DNA from: Gordius sp. MW1
Taxonomy: Eukaryota > Nematomorpha > Gordioida > Gordea > Gordiidae
Length of the DNA stretch: 64,000 nt
Reading direction: 5' to 3'
Assembly: GCA_964036665.1 (NCBI GenBank)
Contig: OZ038527.1
Span: forward strand, 1,178,001 to 1,242,000
Shown here one piece after another: positions 31,713 to 43,084 of this stretch. The notes under the pieces are model-generated. The model ran no database searches. It had not been told where the DNA came from and saw nothing but the letters and a program-made list of their open reading frames with translations. Within the stretch, counting starts at the first letter, position 1. Each line of letters begins with the position of its first letter. Made by a program: the position numbers and the translations under genes.

Positions 31713-33342
31713 CTACATCCAACTCGGCAAACACGAACTCAAGCCATTCAAATCAGGTCGCAAAGTTTACTAAATTAGCTTAGTACTTTTTCTTTTAGCA
31801 CTCTTTGCAAATAGGGAGGGGAATTATAAGGCACCATTAAAGCCTAAATATTACGCGCATTCACACCCCTTATACAATTTAAATGCAACGTTGACATTGG
31901 AATGAATATGAATACCTAAAAACTTATAGACTTTATTCATAACGCTATTTATTTTTTCTTGTGAAATATGTATAATACTGTGTATTTTGATATAAATATA
32001 CTTTCCATTCTTTTGTTAAAATAGGACGAGAGCGTCAACAGATAGCTCGTTAAAAAATATTGAAAGCTGGCCAATGCACCAATTAGTTAACAGAAAGGGT
32101 GAGGCTAGGTTTTGATAAGAAAAAACTCTTTTTTTTTGTCTAATAAAGTTATCTACAATTCATATCATATTTTGTAATAATATTTTGAAAGCAATGATCT
32201 CCTTAAATCGCATTGTTTTGAACCCTACCATATCACACATTTTTGAATTTGTCTGGGCAGACGAAAAAAGAAATACGGTGGTCTAGTCACTCTCCACATG
32301 AAGTTAAAATTAATTTTGAAATGCACTTAATTTCTATAACGTACTAGACATTCTATTTATTTTTATGCTTTATTATATTTTGTTATTAAAAAATATATTT
32401 GTTTATTTATAATGGGAAAAGTTTCTGTTTTGCATAAGTTAGATTAGCTTAAATTTTAGATTATCATTTATAATTTATAAGAATGAATTAATTGGAGTAT
32501 ATTTAAAACATTATCAAAAAGCACGCAATATTTATCTTCATCTAAATTTTTGCAACATTTGAAATCTAAAGGTTGAAAATAAATCATTTTTAATCCATAA
32601 TTTATGCTCATTATTTTATTATATTTTATCATATATGCAACTTCTTGCTTCATTACCTCTTTTGTTTTAAGAAGTTTATTATTTTTATTGTTAAACATAT
32701 TTCTCAAAAAATCTTAGATTTAATTTATAGCAATAGCTTAAGTTTTGCAATGGTTTTTATGTATTCTTTTTAAATTAAAGGCTTTGTCAATATGGCATAC
32801 ATCAATTATAAAAAAGATAAATCATATTAATTTTTTAAAAACTTAGAAATGTAATTAACAAATAACCTATTATTGTTAATTTTTATGAGTTGATTCTTCA
32901 AAGTTATAAGGAGTTGGAATCTGGAATTTTTTTACATATATTATTTGAGCTTCTTAAATTTTATTTTGATTTCATATGTACATTTTGTAGTTATTTATAA
33001 CTTAACAAACAAGAATTTTACGTTATTTATCTTTGTGTATACCATTTTTTATACCTCAAAATTTAAAGGTAATATCATATCAAAAACATTTTATGGTAAT
33101 ATAAAGTAGAAACTATTTATTTAAAAAAATGACTTAAATAGTTATTGGGAAAAAGTTTGTTGATGTAATTTTTTTGTAAACTTTTATAATTAAATGAATA
33201 TAGGTGCATAAGAATAAATTACAACGCGGCTTAGATTTCATATGCTTTTTATAGTATCTAATCATTTTTATATTAAACAAATTGTGAAAATCTAAAACGC
33301 CATTGCCCGTTTAGCCACTTTTAGGTCCAATAATTATGTCCT
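31713..33342. other. No supported gene
   Basis: AT-rich. A minus-strand open stretch (32,468-32,707; 79 codons, rich in Lys, Asn and Ile) has no recognisable motif and is what this base composition produces by chance. Confidence 0.5.
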
Positions 33343-33480
33343 AGTGTTGTAAAAACGGCTCGGTTTTGTTTGGTCGACCTTCGGTTTTACGAAGACTTAC
33401 GGTCGCTCCTGATCTGTTTTTCAAATTTCGACTAAGCCCCCAAGGTCGACCAAACACGACCCAGCCCTTTTTACAGCACT
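33343..33480. mobile_element. Fold-back MITE family C (GGTCGACC type)
   Basis: The left end is AGTGTTGTAAAAACGGCTCG, followed by GTTTGGTCGACC. The right end is the near reverse complement (GGTCGACCAAAC...TTTTTACAGCACT). Related copies are at 39,324-39,487, 47,582-47,782, 49,619-49,801, 51,125-51,312 and 53,384-53,556. No coding capacity. Confidence 0.88.
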
Positions 33481-33499
33481 TCTTTGTACTTATTTATTG

Positions 33500-33760
33500 A
33501 AAAATTTTAATTGCCATGCAATTTATGGGCTCGTTTTTGGTTGTCCGTCCTGTCCTGTCCTGAACTTGTAATTTTTCTATAATTGCCATGGCAGCTTGTA
33601 CGGATTTTTAATCGTTGTGGACTTATGCTTCTGTAAAAGACTTTTATTTCGCTTTCGCTAATAGACTAATTAATGACCGCTGACTGGCTCTACTTTTTTC
33701 GACCTCGCCCGAGCCCAAATTCCATTATTGTTTTTGTGTCGCACTGATTCCCTTATTTTC
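33500..33760 (+). repeat. Dispersed repeat D, copy 1
   Basis: About 260 bp shared with 51,690-51,955. Blocks in common include GTCCTGTCC, 'gtgga..ttatgc(t/g)tctgtaaaag', 'acttttatttcgcttt' and 'tttttcgacctcgccc'. It starts from the 'ttgcnatgcaatttatggg' motif that also opens family A. Confidence 0.65.
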
Positions 33761-34099
33761 TTTGGGGAACTTCTCTAGGTTGCTGTTTTAAATCGAATAA
33801 TTGCTAAACTGGCTAAATTTTGTTGAATATTATATATTTAGATAATTTAGTCGAGTAAAAGCAACGATGGGCTTAATATAACTATTTAAAAATAGACTCG
33901 TTTACTTCGTTGTAAGGGAGGAGGAGGGCCTACATTATTTTTAATACTCAACATTATTATAACTTTATAACTGTCTTTTTACAAAAGTCTTCTTTTCACC
34001 TCTAATATGAAAAAAAATTTATTATCATATTTTTTCAACTTATATAAGATACCATATAAAAATTTTAATTTGATAGAACATAATTTAAAAATAAGTAAA
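33761..34099. other. No gene seen
   Basis: AT-rich spacer between repeat D and family A. Confidence 0.5.
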
Positions 34100-35633
34100 T
34101 AAAAATAAACCAGGGGTGGGAAGGGGAAAGGGAGGGGAAGAGGGAACGGCTACGTATAAACGTAGCATATTTGCTATGCAATTTAGGCGAGAAAGGTGGG
34201 AAGGGACGAGAATGCTTAGGGGGGGGGGACAATGGTCAAGCAGTGAGTCAGATAATACTCGTACAACGTTATAGTTGTTTTTTAAATATACTATTTTCAT
34301 TTATAATTTTCCTCAATAAATAAAGTATTAATAATTGTTTTATAGCAGGTTTTACAAAAATGTTGCTTTTTAAATATTTGTATGAAAAAAAAACTAAGTT
34401 ATCATTTTGCATCTTATACTTGATCTTGAGGAATAGGTTTTCTTTCATTCATTCTTATTTATCACTAAATTAATGAAAATGACGAAAGGAACGCAAATAG
34501 GGGTATGACCTTGGAAAAGCTAATAGTCATCCTTCCAAAACGTACAACTTTCAATTTAGAGTTTTTTAGATACTGTATAAATTAAACAATTTGGCGTAGG
34601 CGACCCATAATTTGAGTTATGACTATAGACTATTCAAATCATGCGCATATGTATAGTATAAACAAGATATTAAAAAAACGAAAAAATTTTCCAATCATAC
34701 TTTGGCCATTGGTCATTTTTTTCATTGATCAGACTGCCAAATAACCTATAATTATAATATAGAAAAAAAATGCGATATGGCCAGTTATTTTTTCTAATGG
34801 TCAGCAGATAGCCAAATAACTAGCCTATAATTATATTCTAGGGAAAAAATCGATTTTAATCTATTTTTGGCCAGTGGTGAGACTAATCCATTGGTCAGTA
34901 GCCAGCAGACGGCCAAATACTAGCTAATAATTATAATCTAAAGCAAAAATTCGATTTTTATCCCATTTTGGCCAGTGGTCAGTTTTTTTATTGGTCAGTA
35001 GCCAACAAACGGCCAAATAGCGTATATTTATAATATAAAAAAAAGTGCTACACTTTGGCCAATGGTCATTTTTTCCATGTCAGCAGCCAGGACACGATCA
35101 AAAAGGATATAAATACATAAGAGACAAAAAAGCGAAAACAAAATTTATATTTACACTTTGGCAAATGGTCATTTTTTCTATTGGTCAGCAGTGAGCGGAT
35201 GGTCAAAAAGGATATAAATACATAAAAGACAAATAAAAACGAAAAAAAATTTTGATTCACACTTTGGCCAATGGTCATTTTTTCCATTGGTCAGCAGCCA
35301 GCGTGCGGCCAAAACGCCATATTATCAATGATATTAACAAGAACAATATATTAATTAAAAAAAAAATTTGCCCTCGCCGAGATTCGAATCCACATCAATA
35401 GAGGTATAGACCTTTGTAGGGGGGGGGGGCACAGGGACCCATATTAGTAGAGGCATAGGCCCTTGTAGGGGGGGGGCACAGGGTGATTATCAATGTTAAC
35501 CAAATATAACAATTCAAAAAATGGGAAAAAAATTTCCATTTACACTTTGGCCAATGGTCATTTTTTTCATTGGTCAGTAGCCAGGAGACGGTCGAAAAGC
35601 CATATTATCAATGGTATTAACAAGAACAATATA
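34100..35633 (-). repeat. Family A, minus-strand copy (divergent), first part
   Basis: Reading right to left, this is the family A order. The end module lies at 34,105-34,230. An AT-rich link follows (34,300-34,670), matching 42,200-42,500 inverted. At least six degenerate array units follow (34,690-35,300), each with TTGGCCA(A/G)TGGTCA and TTGGTCAGCAGCCAGC-like text. A SINE-like unit (35,369-35,485) and another array unit complete it. Sequence divergence between units is higher than in the other copies, suggesting an older array. Confidence 0.8.
35369..35485 (-). repeat. tRNA-derived SINE-like unit
   Basis: Minus-strand copy with the B-box complement (GATTCGAATCC) and the terminal TGCCCTC. 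It includes two 'catAnnAgtagaGGcAtAg(g/a)cC' half-units and G-runs. Confidence 0.6.
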
Positions 35634-36876
35634 GGGCCATTCAAGGACAAATCAAAACGGTTTCGACCGACCATTTCAGATCAGGATAATTTTTGGTGAG
35701 GGTGTAGGTCTCATTTATTAGATTAATTTCTGAAAGTTTTAGCCATTTTGGGCCAATACTTTTTAAGTTATGGACGTTTAAAGGGCCAAAATCACGTTCG
35801 GGAGCGTTTTATGGATTTTACTATTTTTGTCTTTTTTTTAAGGTAATTCCGTTATTCACTCAGATTTTAAAGCATTTTGTTTTTAAAAAAATTCTCTATC
35901 GAAATAGTTTAACCAAAAAACTCAAACTTTTGCGGTTAATAAACTTAAATTTGATTTTTTTTCTGCGCAATTGGCAATTATCCGAGTTTGAAAATTAGAT
36001 CTTGAATTTTAACTTAAATGATATAGAAGTATGCTAAAATTAATATGAGGTTGAAAAAATAATAAATACTAATATGATGGCAAAATTGCTCATATGTTTT
36101 TATTTTTATACTGATAATCCATGCTAAAAATAAAAAATTTATGCAGGATGAAAGGTATTTTAAAAAAAATTTCTTGCTAGTTGTGACCCTTTTTTATCTT
36201 AATTAAACCTAAAGTTATTTTCAAACTCGCTTACTTGCCCGCCGCGTAGATAAAAGTTCAAAATTTAAGTTGATTTTTAATCCAATATTATTTATTTACC
36301 ATATATTTTTTAAAAATTTGGTATTTGATAAAAAGCAAACACCATAATATGTTCTTGTGATAATTGATTAAACCGCCATCTATAAATATTTTTGTTGAAA
36401 ATGTAATTTTTCGAATTTTTGACCATCTCGTAGCCGCGCCCAAACTTTTTATGATTGAAATATGATAATGGGTCATAAAGGAGTTCACATTGTGAAATTG
36501 GTGTTCATATACCGGAGAAATATGTTTTTATGATTTTTCACTAATTTTACCACAAAAAATTAACCGCAAAAGTTTGAGGTTTTTGGTTAAATTATTTCGA
36601 TAGAGAATTTTTTTAAAAACAAAATGCACCAAAATCTGAGTGAATAACGCAATTACTTTCAAAAATATGACAAAAATAGTAAAATTCATGAAACGCTCCC
36701 GAACGTGATTTTGGCCCTTTAAACGTCCATAACTTAAAAAGGATTGGCCCAAAATGGCTAAAACTTTCAGAAATTAATCTAATAAAAGAGGCCTACACCC
36801 TCACCAAAAATTATCCTGATCTGAAATGGTCCGTCGAAAATCGTCTTTTTTTTGACGAATCGACATGGAATGGCCC
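35634..36876. mobile_element. 1.24-kb fold-back DNA element with about 330-bp inverted ends
   Basis: The arms are inverted copies from GGGCCATTC (35,634) to about 35,960, and from about 36,545 to GAATGGCCC (36,876). Shared blocks include 'taacttaaaaaggattggcc', 'acgctcccgaacgtgatttt' and 'caaaagtttgaggtttttgg'. The flanks are ATA on both sides, and the surrounding repeat (compare 35,330-35,360) shows 'caatata|ttaatta' as the empty site, so the duplication is TA or TATA. No transposase is encoded. The class could be Tc1/mariner-like from the TA site, but this is not certain. Confidence 0.85.
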
Positions 36877-37245
36877 TATATTAATTATTAATTAAAAAAA
36901 AATTGTCCTCACCGGGATTCGAACCCACATAGTAGAGGTACAGGTCTTTGTAAGGGGGGGGGGCACAGGGACCCACATCAGGTAGAGTCATAGGCCGTTG
37001 TAGGGATAGAGCAATTTAAAAAGAAAAAAATCGATATACACTTTGGCCATTGTCATTTTATTCATTGGTCAGAAGCCAGGAGACGGTCAAAAAGCCATAT
37101 CAATGGGCTTAATAAGAACAGTATATAAGTTTAAAAATAAATTTACCCTCTCCGGGATTCGAACCCACATCAGTAGATACAAGTTGGACACACAACGGAC
37201 GACAACGAAAAGCGAGCCCATAAATTGCATAGCAATTAATAAGGG
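36877..37245 (-). repeat. Family A, minus-strand copy, second part
   Basis: It continues the copy interrupted by the 1.24-kb element. A SINE-like unit lies at 36,904-37,013, one array unit at 37,040-37,100, and a partial SINE 3' half at 37,142-37,180. It finishes with 'gcccataaattgcatagcaa', which marks the family A start. Confidence 0.75.
36904..37013 (-). repeat. tRNA-derived SINE-like unit
   Basis: Carries GGGATTCGAACCCAC, a B-box complement, and two related half-units as in the other copies. The outer pairing segments are degenerate (TGTCCTC and AGAGCA). Confidence 0.55.
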
Positions 37246-39323
37246 CGCTTTGTCAATTTGTCTATCCTAAGAATTAAACATCGTAAACATAATGTTGGCC
37301 AGGAAAATAGGTTAATATGTTTAAAATGCGCGTCTTTTAGTTGGAATCAACGCTTGATTTGGAGGAATACTATAGTGGCTAAAGTTAATAAAGAAGTTGA
37401 CGAAATTATTTATTTATTATTATTATGCTCTTTTCTAGATGAACACTCTAATATTTTTAAAACATGTTATTTTAAAAGTTTAAATAAACAGTTAAATACT
37501 TGGATAATATTAATTACCTAGATTACTAAACTTGGCCTATATTAGCATCTTCTTCCTCTATTTTAGAAATTAATATACTTTTTTAGGGTTATAGTTAAGA
37601 AATATAAAATTTCATTTCAATACACGCATTAGGGCTCGAAAATTTTATATACATAGTTAGTCATACAGAGTTATCTTTTTATTTAGAATTATTTCAAATT
37701 AATTACTACATTGACAAAAGTCCTAATATCATTTAGTTTTTCCATACAATTCGATTTTATTTATTTGGTATTGATGGGGGGGGGGGGGGGTTCCAACCCG
37801 AAAACCCCCTTTCCTATGCAACGAATTTTACTTAATCTTTCTTCTTCTTATGGGGGGGGGGGGGGGGGGGGGAGTAGGGAAATTGTTAATTATTTGAATT
37901 ATAATGTTTAGTGTAAAAAATGTTTTCAATTAAAATAGGCGAACATGGACATGCAGGATGATGTTATTTTTTGATCAAATTAACGATGTTACAAATATGT
38001 GGAATTTTAGTAATTGGGGGGGGGGGGGGGTAAGCTGGTTTTAACCTGGTCACACCCATGAACTCTATATTGACGAGCTATAATAGCAAAATCATATTTC
38101 ACGTTAAAGTTATTTCGGGATTTAACCTAAAAGATCATTAATTACATAGAAAAGGATAAACTTTTGGAAATTCAAACTCGGGCAAGATTTAGGTATCGTT
38201 TTATATACTAAGAAATTACACGAAATCATATAGGATTCCGGGTGGCCCGTCAACTTGCCGAAAACCATCTTGCCTAATTGAATGTTCCAAGGTTAAAAAA
38301 TGTCCCTTAACAAAAGCTTATTAATCATCCAATTTCGGATTAAGGTGAGAATTTAGGTATTTTCTAAATTAAAATTGATAATTATTATAAAGGGAACTTA
38401 ATTGGGCCTTCTTTATGATAATGGGGAGATGGTCGTTAATGTCCCAAGGTGAATTCGAGATGGTTTTCGACGAGTTGATAGGGTACCAAAATTTTCCGTA
38501 TTTGACTTGACTTGACGTCGTCTCTTCTCCTATAGTAAATAATGATGACGCTCTCGTTATTTTTGCCATCTCTATTTGGGCACGCCTGTAAATATTATCC
38601 TGTAAATGTAGGTTTAGTGACGGTGATAGGGGCAAAGTACATATAATTCTAGTAATATTTATTAATTTTAATAATATCATCGTATTCTACATTCCAAATA
38701 TTCTTTTTAATAAAGGTATAAAACGTCATATAATATTTACACATTTTACCTTGCTGCTTGGCCATCCAAATCTTATTCTCAGTTGCGTTTTATGATTTGT
38801 GAAAGAAGTGGTAATAACTTGAATGTTATATAACTTTTTTTAATAAATTATCTTTCAAATATTATGTATTTGATAAAATAGTCATTTAATCGCTGTACGT
38901 ATTTCCAAATGTTATACGAAACGATTTTTTGCAAAAAATCGCATGCTTATTATTTCGTCGAGAAAAATAATTCACCTTCAATTAATAATGGTACATTTAT
39001 GTAAAAATTCACAATTATTGATTAGTCTTGAAATAACAATTATTTATATCGAGGTAGGCATATTTGCGAAAAAAGCGATAATTCGAAAAATTAATTACAA
39101 TTCAGCTGTTTAAAATTTTGATAGTTCTCGAAACTAATACATTAGTATTATAATTAAAGTTATCAATGTAATTAAATATCGTAAAAATATCACAAAACCT
39201 TTAATATTATATATTAATTATTTTTTGAAGGATATAAAGGATGAATTTGATGGTATTAACACGTTTTTTGCTAAAATATATTCAGGCTAATTTCTGTCAT
39301 TCATATGTATTCTATCTATTACT
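37246..39323. other. No supported gene; several long G-runs
   Basis: The first part (37,258-37,521) is open in one frame without recognisable motifs. G-runs of 13-23 bases lie near 37,777, 37,852 and 38,018. The last is followed by 'cctggtcacacccatg', a decayed CATGGGCGTA MITE end. A minus-strand open stretch at 38,369-38,680 (103 codons) has no known motif. Confidence 0.45.
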
Positions 39324-39487
39324 AGCATTGTAAAGGATTTTGTTTGGTCGACTTTTGATTTTTAGTCGACTAATCGTAAATCTACCAAAGATTTTTGGTC
39401 TCTATTCCTTAGTCGACCTCTAGGCTTAGTCGACGTTTGTTAAACCTAAGGTCGACCCAAACGAAATCTGGCCGTTTTTACAAAACT
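39324..39487. mobile_element. Fold-back MITE family C copy
   Basis: GTTTGGTCGAC near the left end and GTCGACCCAAAC near the right end are inverted. The outer end TTTTTACAAAACT matches the family, but the left terminus is eroded. Confidence 0.75.
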
Positions 39488-39559
39488 ATCTATTACAAAT
39501 GTAAGGTTGAACAATAAGGTAAATATTAGTCCGTTGTCCGTCCAACATGTATCTTAATT

Positions 39560-39880
39560 GCTGGTTCGATACCCGGGGAGGGCAATTTTTTTTTTAAATT
39601 AAATTATTATATTGTTCTTGTTAATACCATTGATAATATGACTTTTTGACCGTGTCCTGGCTACTGACCAAATGAAATGACCATTGGCCAAATTGTGATT
39701 CGAAATTTTTTGTTTTTGAATTGGTATATTAGGTTAACATTGATAAATACCCTATGCCCTCCAAGGGCCTATGCCTCTACTGATATGGGTCCCTGTGCCC
39801 CTTCCCCCACAAAAGCTTATGCCTCTACTTATGTGAGTTCGAATCTCGGAGAGGGCAAATTTTTTTTATTTTTCTTTTTT
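39560..39880 (+). repeat. Family A fragments with a SINE-like unit
   Basis: A SINE 3' half (39,560-39,590) is followed by one array unit (39,640-39,710) and a complete SINE-like unit (39,755-39,857) with TGCCCTC and GAGGGCA ends and a B box (GAGTTCGAATCTC). Confidence 0.7.
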
Positions 39881-41665
39881 TATTAATATATTGTTTAAAT
39901 TAATGCATGAGAAAGAGGTGCCCCACCCCTCATCTCTATCTCATGCATAAGAGGTGCCCCACCCCTCATCTCTATCTCCCTCGGTGTGTTATATATAAGA
40001 TTTGTTAAATTATCTATTATATAATAAACATAAATAAAAGTTGTTTACTTTTAATTGCTATGCAATTTAACTAGTTATATAATAAACATAAATAAAAGTT
40101 GTTTACTTTTAATTTCTATGCAATTTAACTAGTTTTTGTTATATAATAAACATAGATAAAAGTTGTTTACTTTTAATGCTATGCAATTTAACTAGTTATA
40201 TGATAAACATAAATAAAAGTTGTTTACTTTTAATTGCTATGCAATTTAACTAGTTTTGGGGTTAGAATCCCGGAGTTTTTTTTGACTCTTATGATTGTTC
40301 TTGTTACTATCATTGATAATAAGAATTTTTGGCCGTCCGCTGGCTGCTGACCAATGAAAAAAATGACCATTGACCAAAATGTGAATCGAAATTATTTTTT
40401 TGGTTTTTCTGATTATTATGATTGTTCCTGTTTCTACCATTGCTATTATGACTTTTTGGCCGTCCGCTGGCTGCTGACCAATGTTATATAATAAACATAA
40501 ATAAAAGTTGTTTACTTCTAATTGCTATGCAATTTAACTAGTTTTTGGGTTAGAATCCCGGAGTTTTTTTGACTCTTCTGATTGTTCTTGTTACTATCAT
40601 TGATAATAAGACTTTTTGGCCGTCCGTTGGCTGCTGACCAATGAAAAAAATGACCATTGGCCAAAATGTGAATCGAAATTATTTTTTTCGTTTTTTTTTG
40701 ACTATTATGATTGTTCCTGTTACTACCATTGCTATTATGACTTTTTGGCCGTCCGCTGGCTCCTGACCGATGGAAAAAATGACCATTGGCCAAAATGTGA
40801 ATCGAAATTATTTTTTTCGTTTTTTTTTTGACTATTATGATTGTTCCTGTTACTACCATTGCTATTATGACTTTTTGGCCGTCCGCTGGCTGCTGACCAA
40901 TGGAATAAAATGACCATTGGCCAAAATGTGACTCGAAAACTTTTTTTTCGTTTTTTTTTGACTATTATGAATTTATATCCACTTTTACCGTGTCCTGGCT
41001 GCTGACCAATGGAAAAAAATGACCATTGGCCAAAATGTGATTCAAAAATTTTTTTTTCGTTTTTTTTACTCTTATGAATTTATATCCACTTTTACCGTGT
41101 GCTGGCTGCTGACCAATGGAAAAAAATGACCATTGGCCAAAGTGAGCATCAAAATTTTTTTTCCGTTTTTTTTGGCTATCATTGACTTATAGAGTATCTG
41201 TTGGTACTGACCAATAGAGAAAAAGTGACCATTGGCCAAATTTTTGATTTTTTTAATTAAAAATTGTTCAAATTCAACAAAAAATTTCTCCCAACAATTC
41301 TGCAAATTCTTAACATTGTGTTGTTTTATAATATAATGTTTGTTAGACCCATAATCACTAAAGGCCATAAAAACTAATGTAATACGCAACTAGAAGCAAA
41401 CACTAAATCTAACCCTAACCCTTGCCTATATTACATTTTGCCTATATTACATTTTGCCTATAATGGAAAATTTGTATAAATAATTAATTAATCATTAGGC
41501 ATTTAATACCCCCCTATAGGCATTCTCGCCCCTTCCCACCTTTCTCGCCCATAAATTGCATAGCAAATATGATACATTTATACGAAGTACAGATGAGTCG
41601 TCCCCCCTTCCCTTCCCCTCTTCCCTTCCCTTCTCCCCCTTCCCACGAGGGCCGAAGGCCCGAGT
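39881..41665 (+). repeat. Family A palindrome, left arm
   Basis: The order is as follows: 'gaggtgccccacccctcatc' repeats (39,905-39,985); four 65-bp units (40,010-40,260); an array unit; one more 65-bp unit (40,480-40,545); the main 105-130-bp array (40,550-41,240); a unique link (41,240-41,395); the CTAACCCTAACCC junction (41,400-41,465); and the end module (41,500-41,665). The whole is reverse-complemented at 43,085-44,780. The spacer between the arms is about 1.4 kb. Confidence 0.9.
40010..40260 (+). repeat. 65-bp tandem repeat within family A
   Basis: About four units of 'ttatataataaacataaata', 'aaagttgtttacttttaatt', 'gctatgcaatttaactagtt'. The embedded AATTGCTATGCAATT is a perfect 6-bp dyad. 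Matching units are at 62,525-62,770 (+) and 44,225-44,290 and 44,510-44,645 (-). Confidence 0.92.
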
Positions 41666-42720
41666 TTTCTTGTTAATAATCGAAATTTTTTTTCGTTTTT
41701 TGAATTGCTATATTAGGTTAATATTGATAATTACCTATGCCCTCCCCTAGAAGGGCCTATGCCTCTACTGATATGGATCCCTGTGCCCCCCCCACAAAGG
41801 CTTATGCCTCTACTGATGTGGGTCGAATCCCGGAGAGGGCAAATTTTTTTATATTTTTTTTTCAAATTAATATATTGTTCTTATTAATGACTTTTTGGCC
41901 GTCCGCTGGCTGCTGACCAATGAATAAAATGACCATTGGCCAAATTGTGAATCGAAATTTTTTTTCGTCTCTTATGTATTTATATCCTTTTTGACAGTGT
42001 CCTAGCTACTGACCAATGAAAAAATGACCATTGGCCAAAGTGTAGCAAATTTTTTTTTTATATTTTAAATATAGGCTATTTGGCCGTTTGCTGGCTACTG
42101 ACCAATAAAAAAAATGACCACTGGCCAAAGTGATGAAAAAAATTATTAATGGCTAAGGTATGATTGGAAATTTTTTCGTTTTTTTAATATCTTGTTTATA
42201 CTACACATATGCGTATGATTTAAAATTTGAATAGAGTCTATAGTCACAATTCAAATTATGGGTCGCCTACACCAAATTGTTTAAATTTATACGGTATTAA
42301 AAAAACTCTAAATGCAAAGTTGTATATTTTGGAAGGAAGACTATTGGCTTTTCCAAGGTCATACCCTCTATTTGCGTTTTCGTCATTTTGATTAATTTAG
42401 AAGTTAATAAATAAGAATGAATGAAAGAAAACCTTTTTCTCAATAAATAAAGTGTTAATAAGTGTTTTATAGCAGGTTTTACAAAAATTAAACTTTTTAA
42501 ATATTTGTATAAATAATTAACTAATCATTTTGCATTTTATACCCCCCTATAAGCATTCTCGCCCCTTCCCACCTTTCTCGCCCATAAATTGCATAGCAAA
42601 TATGCTACGTTTATACGGAGTAATGAGTTTAGTTCCCCCTTCCTTCCTGCACCTTTCTCCCCCTTTCCCTTCCCCCTCTTTCCTTCCCACGAAAACTGAA
42701 GGCCCTGGTTTTATTTTTAC
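41666..42720 (+). repeat. Family A, shorter plus copy in the palindrome spacer
   Basis: It holds a SINE-like unit (41,738-41,841), three or four array units (41,885-42,160), the AT-rich link (42,160-42,500) and an end module (42,520-42,712). The 65-bp repeats and TTAGGG-type junction are lacking. This layout parallels the divergent minus copy at 34.1-35.6 kb. Confidence 0.8.
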
Positions 42721-43080
42721 TTCCAATTTTATTCATCAAATTGCTTTGATTGCCTGAGATATTTAGGTGTCTTTTAATAAATTGTTTTCTTATTTCATCT
42801 CAAATACTTTAATCTTACACCTTAAAATATTCTAAATTTTGCAATTTTCTAATATAAATTGATATAAATGTGTAAAAAGTACGTTTTCTACCTTAACATA
42901 TTTGTTTATCAATGAAATATAGTAAACTCGCAAAATATTATTAATTTGCCGCGTTCCAAATTCAATGACAAACATTTCACCACGTTATTCCCCCCCCCCC
43001 TTTAATTAAATTTCTCGCAGGTCCATAATTTCTCGGAATTCCTTATTTAATCTACCAACATTAACCATAAGCGAATATAA
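42721..43080. other. No gene seen
   Basis: AT-rich centre of the palindrome, with a C-run near 42,990. Confidence 0.5.
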
Positions 43081-43084
43081 AATA

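Noticed and set aside
37760-38035. G-quadruplex regulatory cluster
   Set aside because: The long G-runs are better explained as slippage-expanded inner blocks of decayed CATGGGCGTA MITEs, one of which still has its terminal cacccatg.
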